Of a stretch of 14,842 bases of DNA, positions 1 through 10,025 are shown one piece after another (position 1 is the first letter of the stretch; every line of letters begins with the position of its first letter). The notes under the pieces are model-generated. The model saw nothing but the letters and a program-made list of their open reading frames with translations, was not told the origin of the DNA and searched no databases. Origin of the DNA: Mycogone perniciosa (Eukaryota > Ascomycota > Sordariomycetes > Hypocreales > Hypocreaceae); the NCBI GenBank assembly GCA_025331125.1, contig JAOALB010000340.1, positions 1 to 14,842 of the forward strand, written 5' to 3'. A program made the translations under genes and the position numbers.

Positions 1-1298
1 TTATTATGCAGTGCTGGCTACAGCAGGCAGGAGCCTGGTCCATGCTCAGAGAGTTTCTCAATATGCAAATTGCGGACACTCATTTCGCACTCTACTGTAG
101 TACTCCGTACAGGACCGACTGAAACGAGTGTCTGCCTGTTTTCGTTCAAAAAATTAGTCAGAGCACGGACTATGTGCACCACATGTGGCGTTTATCGTGC
201 GCCCTCTGTGGTCCATATGTGTTTCCTCAGCCAGAAGTAGCTGCTTGGTGCTGCAGCCACCCCCAGGCAAGCAGCTTATTGTTCCTGTTCCTGCTTTCTT
301 ATGAGGTGATTTCTGGATTCTTTATACAATCAGGACTGGCAGTTGTACAGTAGAGGCCAAAATGGGTGTCCGCATTTTGTATGTATAGAAAGTGTCTGGG
401 CACAGACCATGCCTTTGATTTCTGTAGCCGATACTTCCATAAACACACCTTCTTAATGTTTACCTAATATTACATAAGAACAATTTCGCCATTGTCCTGT
501 CAACACAAACTCTTTCACAAATTCATGCGTGCGGGCATTTCCACTACAGTGCCTACCACACATAGTACATCTGCTGTACCTAGCTATAAACAGAGCTTGA
601 ATGTCAGAGTTTGTGCCTTAGGCATATCAGTTCGTATTTTGCGCTAGCTTATGCACTGTCTACAATTCACATAACTTGCTCGTAGCTTTATGTGCTTAGC
701 AAATCTTTGGGGTTACTTTCTAGCAGCGACTTGAATGGTGCGAAATCCATAATATGCAGTCTTTTATAGGGTGATTTTAAGCCATTTATGCACATAACTG
801 TACATGCATGATGCTGTTGGTTTGATGATTCGGTCCCTTCAACGTTGGCTCGGTTGGCAATTAAGCTACAGAGGCCTCCCCACCAACGCAGCCTAGCCCA
901 CTACTCATCGTATCCGTCTTTGGGTTAAGATTGCCGGAAGCTGTTCTGTGTGGTTCTTGCATTACGTTGCCTAATTTGGCCATTGGGGTCGAATGTTTCC
1001 CCGCTATCAGCGTATAAAGTTCATTTTGTTGTTATTGCCGATTGTGAGTTTGTCTTCTGACTTTGCATGTAATGTATTTTCAGTGGACTCATCATGTAGA
1101 TGCGCGGACGAGGGGCCTCTGGGTAACAGCGCTAGATCAGAAAAGGAGCCCATTACACGGTAGAGTAAGGTAATATTACTCTTCACTTGTGGTCATGGTT
1201 GATACTTTGGGGTACAATTACTTACCTAGTAATAGTAATATAAACTCTAATTTTTTTAATAATAAACTATATAATAAGTTCTAAAGTAAAGAAAAGGG
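1..1298. other. No gene recognised; intergenic sequence
   Basis: No open frame longer than about 60 codons occurs on either strand and I see no tRNA, rRNA or protein motif. Composition is balanced up to about 1165 and then becomes AT-rich (roughly 1165-1298) up to the LTR insertion. A TACTCCGTA 9-mer lies at 101-109. It could be a UTR, intergenic spacer or old transposon sequence decayed beyond recognition; nothing in the sequence decides between these. Confidence 0.5.
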
Positions 1299-1303
1299 AT
1301 AAG

Positions 1304-1681
1304 TGTCACGACCCGACCAGGTCGAGGCCCAGGTCCGGAAGAATGTCGGAACGACGGGCCAATAGGAACATAATCATTAGGGTACGTACCGAATCACTGA
1401 TGATTAGGGACGTATGTACGTGATCACAAACCTCAAATCATCAGGAACGTAGCTACGTTCCCTGATGATCGTCACAACTCTCCTTTGTATATATACGACT
1501 GGCTTGTCACTCATTTCGTATAGTTACTTAGACAGTCGTTAACAAATTGCATTCACCAGAACCGCCTGTTCTACAGAATCATGACTACGTTACCCTGCTC
1601 AGTATTCATCCCTGACCTCTCTGTCAACATAAACCTTGCGAACCTCGGTTTGACTGTTGAGAATCAACCCGGATCGTCACA
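1304..1681 (+). mobile_element. Solo LTR of an LTR retrotransposon, with target site duplication
   Basis: The element starts TGTCACGACCCG and ends GGATCGTCACA, so it has the TG...CA termini of an LTR inside short imperfect inverted ends. It is flanked by a perfect 5-bp direct duplication ATAAG (1299-1303 and 1682-1686), which fixes both borders. No internal region, primer-binding site or polyprotein follows, so it is a solo LTR, normally left by recombination between two LTRs of one element. A TATA-like TTTGTATATATA stretch near 1485 suggests the U3/R promoter. The last 200 bp or so (about 1482-1681) match closely the inverted copy at 14346-14762, while the first half differs. It was probably functional recently, since the duplication is unmutated. 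Confidence 0.88.
1437..1469. repeat. 33-bp near-perfect palindrome in LTR U3
   Basis: The arms ATCATCAGG-AACGTAG and CTACGTTCCCTGATGAT are reverse complements except for one missing G in the left arm. Related half-sites (TGATTAGGG followed by ACGTA) occur just upstream at about 1374-1420. The position is upstream of the TATA-like stretch, so this may be an enhancer or a hairpin. It is absent from the LTR at 14346-14762. Confidence 0.75.
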
Positions 1682-1686
1682 ATAAG

Positions 1687-2340
1687 TTATATATGTTATT
1701 GTAACGAACCGTCATACCGTCACGCCAACAGGCAAAAGAATAGGCTAATAATCGCATTTCTAGCAATTATTATGACGGTACCAACTGAATATAAGGGAAA
1801 CGTGCTTGGAACGTGACACCCTGGAATTCGGCCTTTTTCCCCACTTTTATACGTAACTGGCCCGGATATTAATATACTGCAACATCTGCCAATGGTCTTT
1901 TTAACTTATATGGCCATATTTTTATATTAACCTATTTATATTATTCTCTGCCTTTAAGTATATAATATGCCTGCCCCTCTAACTATTTTACCATATCCCT
2001 CCCCCCTAACCCATACTCCCCCTAACCATCACTCCCCCTCACTATAACTCCCCCTTGCACTATAATATATTACTTTACTAATATCTTTACTTCTTATACC
2101 TTAATTAATAATATAACCTTACTTCATTCCTATCTAAATCAATTTAACCCTCTTCTCCATTTACATTGGAATAAACCTAATCCCTTATACCCTATCTTCT
2201 TATTTGCTATTACCCTACACTTTATTATAATAACCCAACCTCTATTGACCCACCCTTTACTTTATCAACTTACATTATCGATAAAACCCTTGGCATAACC
2301 AATTCGTCTCTATCCCTCCCCATTTTACTCAACCCCCTAA
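1687..2340. other. AT- and pyrimidine-rich non-coding flank
   Basis: No coding sequence is visible. From about 1920 the plus strand is strongly C/T/A with very little G. This is the 3' flank of the minus-strand helicase pseudogene that ends at 2341. A short stretch from TGTAACG (1700) to CGTGACA (ends 1818) has LTR-like termini but no target duplication. The G-rich repeat at 1997-2054 is listed separately. Confidence 0.5.
1997..2054 (-). repeat. G-rich 16-bp tandem repeat with TTAGGGGG units
   Basis: Read on the minus strand, units of the form AGGGGGAGTNATNGTT repeat about three and a half times with a 16-bp period, giving four runs of five or six G separated by about 11 bases, some as TTAGGGGG. 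The runs could fold as a long-loop G-quadruplex. It resembles, but is not, a (TTAGGG)n telomere repeat. It lies about 290 bp beyond the 3' end of helicase copy 1. Confidence 0.6.
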
Positions 2341-4521
2341 TCATATAAACCATCTATCCTCATCATCCATCTCCAATCCATCCTCCGCCATCATCTCTTC
2401 CATTACCGCCTTTGCCTCCTGCCCATAATACCCGTATGCCCCTCCATATACCTTTACCAATAATCCTTTGTATTGACACTCCTTCCCCCGTGCCATCTTG
2501 AACCGCCCACCGTCATCGTCTATTACCTCCCACCGCTCGCATATCTCCTGCGCCAACCCACACCTAAAACACCCTGAATACGGCGCCAACCGCTTCTTTT
2601 TAAATATCCCCTCCTCCACTGTCTCCATATTCCTCCTGACCATGACCCACGCCTCTCTCCCTTGCTCTGGGCATGCCTCTATCTCGTGATGAATCTCCTC
2701 TGCCCCCGCTAACCGACACACCACGCAACGCCCTGCCCATCTCTAAAACTGCTCCCTAAACTCTTCTGCCTCCGATGCTGCCTTCATCTTCTCGCGCCCT
2801 GTTTCCCACTCTTCGAACCGTATCCGCCGTCTTTGCATCTCGAAATCCCCCATAATCTTCCTTGTCACCGCCTCCCCCTCGTCGTCCCCTTCCTGCTCCC
2901 TATCGCTACCTCTTCTTCCACTACCGCCTCCCAATGCCTCGCCGCGCATACATCACACTCCTCTTCATCTTCCTCGCACCCTGCCCTCTGCATCCACCCG
3001 TCCATCACCTTGTCTGAAACTTGCCGCCGACACCACTTCCCCTCGATGAATTCCTCTGCTGCTTCTTCCCACTGCTGCCGCCACCCCCCGCTCCCCGGCA
3101 AACCACTACCGCTTTGCTCTTGCCCCCGTCCCGCCCCGCCCGCCCGCTCTTGCACGTATTCCCGTAACCTCCTCGCCATCCCGGCGTGCACCACCAACCG
3201 CACGTCCGGCACATCTACCCCCAACCCCAACGCATTCGTCGCCACCACCAACTTCCCTTCCTTCATCCACACCTTTAACCGCCTTGCCTTCCCCTCCGTC
3301 GTGTCGACCTTGCTGTGGTACACCGGGCACTCCAATGCCTCCCCTAACCGTTCAACCCGCTCTATCGACCCGGCATATACAATCGCCCTCCCGCCCTCGT
3401 ACCCGTTCATCCACTGCCTCACTATTTGACACGCCCTGCTGTCCTCCTCCTCCTCTTGCGCGTTGCCCTCCGCCGCCTTAACCGTCCCTACCCTGTACTA
3501 GATGTTCTTCCTCGTCGTTCGCGTCCGGACCATGCGCACATGCCTTGCCGATAACCCGGCCACCTTGAAAAACTCGCCCTCATCTCTCGGCGCCAATGTC
3601 GCCGTCAAAAACACCCTCTGCACGCCTCAATCCTGCAACGTCGGCCCTGACTCTATCATCTGCGGTCTGAAATTGGCGTCCCCGTCCAACAACACATGAC
3701 ACTCGTCCACCACGACCCGGTCCAACGCCTGCCGCCCCTGTAACCGGTTGACGAAACCCTAACCCTCTGACGTCACGAACACGATCGACGCCGCCCGGTT
3801 GCTTTGTCGGGTCTGCCAAACGTGCGACTCGATCCCGCTCCGCCCGCAACGCTCGTGCAAATCCCCCCGCGACGAAACCAACGGCACAATCACAATCGTC
3901 GTCCCGTCCGGCGAACAAAACGCCGGCAACATGAACGACAAACTCTTCCCTCCTCCCGTGCTCGCGATCTGCATGATCGGGCTCTCTCCCCGCACCACCG
4001 CTCGGATCACCATCTCCTGCTTGCCTCGGAACTCGGCGCTCTCTCCCATCATCATCCGCAACTGGCCCCGGATGTCCGTCTGCTGCAACCGTGCGTACCG
4101 CCGCAACCGCGCCTCTTCTCGCGGCCCCTCGAACACGTCTCGCCGTCGCTTGGTCGTCACGCCACCGGCTCCCGTTGCCCCTCCCGTTACCCCACCCCGG
4201 CCCCCAATCCTCCGCCCCGAACCCTAAAAACCGGTGCCATAACCGGCTGACCCCCGCTCCGCTCCCCGAACGCCTGTTCAAATAACGGTTCGCTATCGCA
4301 ATCGCAATGTGCCGCCACGAACTGATGTTCAACCGGCCCGGCAACAAACGCTCGCTGTGACGCTGTATGATGCGCCGTACCCGGTCCGATGTCCATTTGC
4401 GCTCTTTAATCCAATCGGCAAATCCCTCTATGTGCTGCGTTCCCTCGTCACCCTCTTGCTGCTGCTGCTGCGATGGCGCCGTCCCTGGCCTATCGCTCTC
4501 CCTTGCTTCTTGCTCTATTAA
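2341..4521 (-). pseudogene. RecQ-like helicase pseudogene, copy 1 (N-terminally truncated)
   Basis: The remains of a fungal OrsD/RecQ-type DNA helicase, read right to left. A region like the recombinase-like part of copy 2 comes first (SSWRHIAIAI near 4314; SRLWHRFLGF near 4240). It is followed by a RecQ Q-motif-like FRGKQ, Walker A TGGGKS (3942-3959), a DECH box (3696-3707), LTAT (motif III), VVATNALGLGVDVPD (motif V), SGRAGRDG (motif VI, about 3140), a CRR...CDVC zinc cluster, and a C-terminal CVVC...CFRC cysteine cluster (about 2740-2550). The gene is dead. Stops interrupt the helicase frame (TAG near 3761, TGA near 3628, TAG near 3499, TAG at 2743), and frames change near 4190, on both sides of motif VI, and near 2900. 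The OrsD zinc fingers and the block with the H...Y motif are absent. It is GC-rich with a marked purine bias on the coding strand, unlike copy 2. The helicase identity is firm; the ancestral start is not recoverable here. Confidence 0.88.
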
Positions 4522-4643
4522 CCTGTGCCTTTAGCTACTTTTTTGCTTTTACTACTTTTTTGACTATAAGCCGCTTTCTTAGACTGGTTATATAAAACAG
4601 TGGCTGGTGTTTATCTTGCTCTTCTATCAATGATTCTTTTCTC

Positions 4644-4711
4644 ACTATTTCTTCTCTTTTACTATTTCTTCTCTTTTACTATTTCTTCTCTTTTACTATT
4701 TCTTCTCTCTT
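4644..4711. repeat. Four tandem copies of a 17-bp pyrimidine unit
   Basis: ACTATTTCTTCTCTTTT occurs at 4644-4660, 4661-4677 and 4678-4694, with a fourth copy differing by a transposed CT/TT at 4695-4711. This is a polypyrimidine minisatellite typical of slippage. No function is implied. Confidence 0.9.
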
Positions 4712-5140
4712 ACAACCTCTCTGTTACGAGTTCGTGCCCTTAACCTACGGGTTCCCCCCTTCCTTTACCCTCTCGCGGACCTCTCTATTACGCTTTTCCT
4801 ACGCTTTTCCTTCTCGCGGGTTCGGGGTACTCTTATGGCCCGCTTCCCCTGGTCCCTATCTTACGCATTCTCCCGTTACGATAATTTCCACACAGTCCTG
4901 TTTCTTCCCGGTTGGGATCGCTTCTTACCCCTCCCCCCCTTTCACTAGCCTCTCTTATGATTTCACGACCCCCTCCCTTATGGACCCTTCTCTGCCTACC
5001 TTATAGCTTACTGCAGTGAAACCGAACCGAATACAGTAGTATCTTTTAGCTGAATGGTTTATATATTATGCGTCTTTAACCTTACTGCTTTTACAGCTTA
5101 CCCTCTGTTCTCATTCTCTTTATGATATTTGTTCATTAAC

Positions 5141-5172
5141 TAACCTATCTGGCTTCTAACCTATCTGGCTCT
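5141..5172. repeat. 16-bp tandem duplication
   Basis: TAACCTATCTGGCTTC at 5141-5156 is followed directly by TAACCTATCTGGCTCT at 5157-5172. It is a small slippage-type duplication in the spacer. Confidence 0.85.
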
Positions 5173-5451
5173 TCTTAACCCTCATTCTTATCTAACCTGC
5201 GCCATTCTTTAAACATAATAGAATTACGATTTGGTCTTACTTACTTGTCTTGCTATCCCTGCTAAGTAAGCTATAATAATTATTTAAATCTACATTCTAC
5301 TACCCCCCTGGTTTACTTTACTTCTCTAAAGCTTCCCTTTTTTTTCAGACCCACTTTTATAGCATAGCTCTATTCAATCCTATTTCACACTCTCCTTACC
5401 TAACTTCTGCAACACGGGTTCATCGTCGTTCTTAGTTGGGCCCCTTACCTC

Positions 5452-8400
5452 TTATATCTTATATGCCTTACGCACAATCGCCTCCCACAACACATGCATA
5501 TTTGTCCCCCGCATCCCGTGAAACTGAACCCGACCTGCTAACAACTTATACCACTTAGCTCGATCATCCACGTCAATGTCGAATTTCTCCTTTACCCATG
5601 CCCTTATCGACGGATGACCCATCGGCAGCAACGCAACCGGGAGCACTTTGTCGATGTACATGCAGCCTTCACCCTCCCCGGCGCTGTTGCGAGCTTCCTC
5701 GCACCAGTCCGACGGCAGTTTGCAGCGGAAACAGCACGAGTTATCCGCGAACCGAATCTTCTGCCGTATACTGCTGTATGGCTCTCCTTTCACCGGCTCA
5801 CACTGGCCGCACGCCTCCCTATGCTTATGGCTTAACGGGACCGGCCGCCCTGCTGGTGTCCGTTTGCAGTTCCATACGTAGCATATCGCGCACATATCCT
5901 GTACCTCGTCCAACCAGTGCGTCAGCATAGCCACGCTCTACCCTTCGCGCTCGTTGAACGCTCTCCATACACCTTCACTTGCTTCCCTCTCTCCTATTGC
6001 GTTCTGCTGCTCTTGTCCCCCCTCACCCTCTCCGTCTTCTTCCTCAGCTGACGACGGCTCGCATCGGTCACACGGAATGGCCCCGGCTATATCAGCACAT
6101 ACTTCGCCAACCACACCATCCATGAACGATGACAATACTTCGCGTCGACACCCAGGGCTCTTCATAAACATCTCCATCTGATGTCTGTTAACGTGATCCA
6201 CCCTGCTGGTGCCAACCGCCTCCCACGGCCTCTTCCCGTCGTGCACGATAACCGACCGCACTTCTTCGCCTTCGCGCCTTGCGCCTCGGCCTGTCTGCTG
6301 CACGAAGTCAACCAGCCCATATGGCGTCTCCGCGTGTATGACGGCTACGATTCCTCCGATATCAATGCCTGTGCCCAGTCCCGTCGTCGCCACGATCCAC
6401 CGATGCCCGCCTCCGGCTGCCCACGATGTGCGCGCATCGTCTTGTGCTGCCTTGCTCATGTCGCCGTGGTGCGCGCCGCACCCGATCTCCTCTGCTAGCG
6501 CTGCGCACTGCGGCCTCGACCGACAGTATACCACGCCCTTCTGGCCGCTCATCATGGTCGATCCGATGCGCCGCACTAAATCGACTACCCGGGTCTCCAC
6601 GGCTCCGGTGCCCGGCTTGACCTGCTCCACCTCGTACCGGCAGTTCGGCTTTGTCGTCCGGTCCCGGACTATCAGCGCCGACCTGGCCAGTATCTCATCG
6701 CGGAACCAGCGCTCGAACATGACCGGCATTGTCGCAGTTAATAGTATCATTGGGCTCTCGAACCGATTCAGTCCCCTCAGCTCACCAAGCTTCTCCCGGT
6801 ACGACACGTCTGTGATTGCGGTGTGTGCCTCGTCGATGAATATGTGGCCCAGCAACCCGTTACCCTTCAGCCCGTCTACGTATGCCTGAAAGCTCGGCAC
6901 TGACGCCGTGTCCGCGCTCACAACGACCATCCGCGCCGCTCTCGGCAAGCTCTCCCTCTCGGAGTTGGTCGACGGCCGGAGCTCGATCACATCCACGCCC
7001 ATAAGCCTCGCCCGATCAACCAAGTCTGTCATCAACGCGGCGAACGGCACCACCACCACGCTCGTGCCCCCGCCGCGCATGATAGCCGGCACCATAAACA
7101 GCAAGCTCTTGCCAGCACCGGTCGGGAGCACACATATCGCTGACTGCTCTCCGTGTAGTGACAGAATCGTGACATGCTCTCCATCTGCTTCGCCGACCGC
7201 CACGTCGATGTCGGACCCATTAACGTCCGCAGTCCCTTAATCATCTCTCGCTCCACTTCCTCCTTCCCTGGCGCCGCCTCCTTCGTTGTCGTCTTCTTCT
7301 TCTTCTTCCTCTTCTTTCTCCCATTGTCGTTGTTGCTGCTCACCGCTGCCATCCCATCGTATGGTATCTTGCGCTTCCAGCCTGCCCGGCACTCGTCCCC
7401 TTCCGTTAAGAACTGGTGCCACAGCCGGCTGGTCGCATTGTACGTTGTGATCATTTCGGGCGATAACCGGCCTGGCATCCCAACGTGTACGGCGTAGTGC
7501 TGCCGCGCCATCTTCGTGCCGTGCGTGCTCTGCAGATCCCACACGATGTTCCAGCTACGGCTCACATCCATCGCCTCGCCCGTTATCCGGTCCACCTCGC
7601 TACCGTCATCGTCATTGTCGCCATCGCCGGCCATACCCTCGAGCTGCCGCATTACCAAACCACGGATCTTACGCCCGAGCTCGATCGCCACCACGCGATA
7701 TCGCCCGACGCCTAGCTTGATCTTGATCTCCGCCTGCAGTAGACGTATCATGATCGAGCTTAGTCGGTCTGTGCCCCAATGCTTCGAGTTACCGTTTCTC
7801 CACAAGAACTCCATGCACTCGCCTTGCGGCTCCGGCAGCTTACACTTGCGCCGCAGCGTCCGCTCTGCCGGCAGTAGCCATGCAATATATGCCACCATCA
7901 TCCGCCCAACGCAATCTGGCAGAAACCGGGCTACCTTGCGGCCGTTCTCGCGGATCGCCTTCATCTTGTCGCGGTCCGTCACTATCATAACCTGCCCGTC
8001 CTGCAAGAAGATGTTGCGCAACAATTGCCACGTATCGCAGTGCCGCAGCGTTGTCACCTCTGGCCCGCGTCCCGGCTGTCCTCCTCACACATGGACGAGC
8101 AGCATTAACGCTTCTCGAAACCGACGGAGCTGTTGCAACCACCTCCGCACGCCAGTTCGCTTCCATTGGCTCGTCGTCTTGTCGAATATTGATGCTTCTA
8201 TGGAGCGCATGACCTTGCCCAGCCCAGCGTCTAGCCACCCGTTCTTGTCGTTAGTCGCAAATGACTCGCCGGCCCCGAGCCGCGCCGTGGTATCGCTGAT
8301 CCGCTTTATGTCGATCCCGGGCCCGATGCGATCCCACGTTCCCCCTAGCAGCTGATTCAATAAGCCATCCGCCTGCGCCACGACTTTGCAAGCTGCTCGC

Positions 8401-10025
8401 TGGAAGTCCTGCATGAGCATCCGTTCCCCATTGTGGACCAGCGACTCGCCGTCGTCCGACCAGCGCACCGTCGGCGTCCCGCCTGTCTTGTTGCGATGGC
8501 CCTTGCCGTACGCCATCCAGTTGATGATCTTGCTTATCGGAGTATAGGTGCCTATGCACATCCACGTCTCGTGCTCCCGTCAGAAGCTAGTAAGCGCCTC
8601 CACGCTCACCTGCTCTAGCTCTCGCGGCTCGTTCTCAAAGCCGGCCTCTAGAAAAAAGAGCCGGGAGATCCATAATAATGCCGCCAGCATACCTGTGTAT
8701 AGAAACGCCTCCGTGTAGCCTAGCGGGTGCTTGAGGATGCCTGCCGCTGCGCAAAAGCAGAGTATCGCATTGCTATACATATCGCCGCCTACACGTACCT
8801 TGATGGAAGCTATCATGAATCGGAATACGGCTTGGTCGAGCGCTGTCGTCCTTATGGCCGCCAACTCACGCTGTCTCGAGTTTCCCCCTCCGCCACCCCC
8901 CTCTTCTTCTGCCTCTCTCTCCCCGTTGCTGCCACCTTCACTCTCGTCACTATCATCCCCGCTAGAGAAGCCGCTATGGTCATGCGGTTGAGTTTGTCTA
9001 ACATGGTCGTCTAGCGGCTCATCGTCCTCTAGCTCATGGGACACGTCTGCCATCAAGCCCCATTGCTCATCCGTGAAGCGTATCGCTAGCCGTCTTGCCG
9101 CTTCCTCACGACCTATACAGTACGCTCTCCAGCAGAACCCCAAGTAACGATGTCCAACGGATTGGTACTTGCTTTGCGTTCTCTCTTGTGCGTTTTACCC
9201 AAACGGCTTACTATGGGGTTTGCCCACCTCGATGCCGTGTAGACACTGTAACGTCTCCTTTGGCACGCTGTCTAATCGCCAGCTGCAGCGGTCCACCTCA
9301 CGATCAAAGCTCTCGCCCAGCCGCGTTAGTATCTGTATCTCTCTCGCAGCTTCCACATCCTCGGGGCCCCTTGTCTTTGCCGTAGCAGCCTTTGCACGTA
9401 TCCACTGAGCCGCATCGTGTATCTCGATCTTGCCGCGGTCCCCGAAGTGCCTTACCCACTTCATCTCCTTTACCCAAGTAGAATCGTGGTTGATGCCCTC
9501 CTGCCTATTGCCTTTCTCGTTCCTCTTCATGTCCTCCTCTAATAGATCAGCCTTGCTGTCGGCGATGATTTTGTCCATTACACTCTCGGTGGCCACGGTC
9601 TCCGGTATCACGGCATTGTCACCCGGAACCCGGATAATCCAGTATCGCGCGTACCGCCCCGGCATCCATGTCTGTAGCTGCACGGCGCTATATTTCGGTT
9701 CGCCATCTCCGTGTTGTGACTTTCTCCGGTGGTTCCTGACATTCTTGCGTGATATCGTGAGATAGCGACATGCATCGCAGCTAAACCCGTGATGCGTATG
9801 AAGTGTTGAGACCGGCTTGCTCCAATCATCTGGCAGCTTAATGGTAGTCGGGTTATCTAATGTGGCTTCAACGAAATAATCTTTAATGCTCTTTAGCTGC
9901 TCTCCTTTAACCTGATGCTGATGACGAAAATGCGACTCAATTGCAGCACCCGGTCTAATCGCATATTGGCATTCTATACATAGCAGAAGCTGATATTGCT
10001 CATTGAGCAAGATATAATTATCCAT
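5452..10025 (-). pseudogene. OrsD zinc finger / recombinase-like / RecQ helicase pseudogene, copy 2
   Basis: A near full-length intronless gene of about 1,525 codons, with its ATG at 10025. Order: OrsD-type (DUF3505) double zinc finger, C16-C19-H32-H37 and C83-C86-H99-H105; an acidic low-complexity stretch near residues 300-350; a tyrosine-recombinase-like block about 640-850 (R653, K687, R777, H835, Y844); then a RecQ helicase with TGAGKS (7105-7122), DEAH (6823-6834), LLTAT, VVYCRSRPQC, VATTGLGTGIDIGG, and motif VI QQTGRGARREG (6268-6300); a RecQ zinc cluster CRR...CDRC; and a C-terminal cysteine cluster (about 5910-5700). The frame from 10025 to about 7180 is constant but holds stops at 9195-9197 (TAA), 8580-8582 (TGA) and 8085-8087 (TGA). 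Near 7150-7190 the frame shifts, consistent with one lost base (total length is 1 short of a multiple of 3). A TAG at 5938-5940 then splits off the tail. Homology runs through every break, so these are lesions, not gene borders. The OrsD and RecQ assignments are firm; the recombinase assignment is inference from motif spacing. Confidence 0.9.

Larger units (their letters stand above)
4522..5451. other. Pyrimidine-rich spacer between the two helicase pseudogenes
   Basis: No coding sequence is recognised. The plus strand is C/T-rich with several short tandem repeats. It is the 3' flank of copy 2 and the 5' side of truncated copy 1. I looked for the missing N-terminal part of copy 1 here (OrsD fingers, recombinase box I) and did not find it in any minus-strand frame. 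The open plus-strand frame at 4734-5006 has no recognisable motif and a proline/serine/threonine-rich composition expected from C/T-rich DNA. Confidence 0.5.

Noticed and set aside
955..1015. tRNA-like B-box (GGGGTCGAATG)
   Set aside because: No matching A-box, acceptor stem or cloverleaf could be drawn around it.
1700..1818. Another LTR or TIR remnant (TGTAACG ... CGTGACA)
   Set aside because: The termini are suggestive, but there is no target duplication and no similarity to the other LTRs beyond the end motif.
2833..3429. Long plus-strand open frame (198 codons) and other plus-strand frames over 2498-9765
   Set aside because: They lie opposite recognisable helicase domains on the minus strand and encode Ser/Pro/Arg-rich low-complexity products expected from C/T-rich antisense sequence.
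3580..4347. A continuous 255-codon minus-strand frame as a separate protein
   Set aside because: Only its first part is homologous to the helicase family. Past about 4190 it reads the helicase region out of frame (the Walker A and DECH motifs lie in another frame), giving a Gly/Arg-rich artefact.
7203..10025. The stop codons in copy 2 as introns or separate genes
   Set aside because: Family-like sequence is collinear through each stop in the same frame (e.g. across 8085-8087 the recombinase box I continues directly), so no intron is needed and the segments are one gene.
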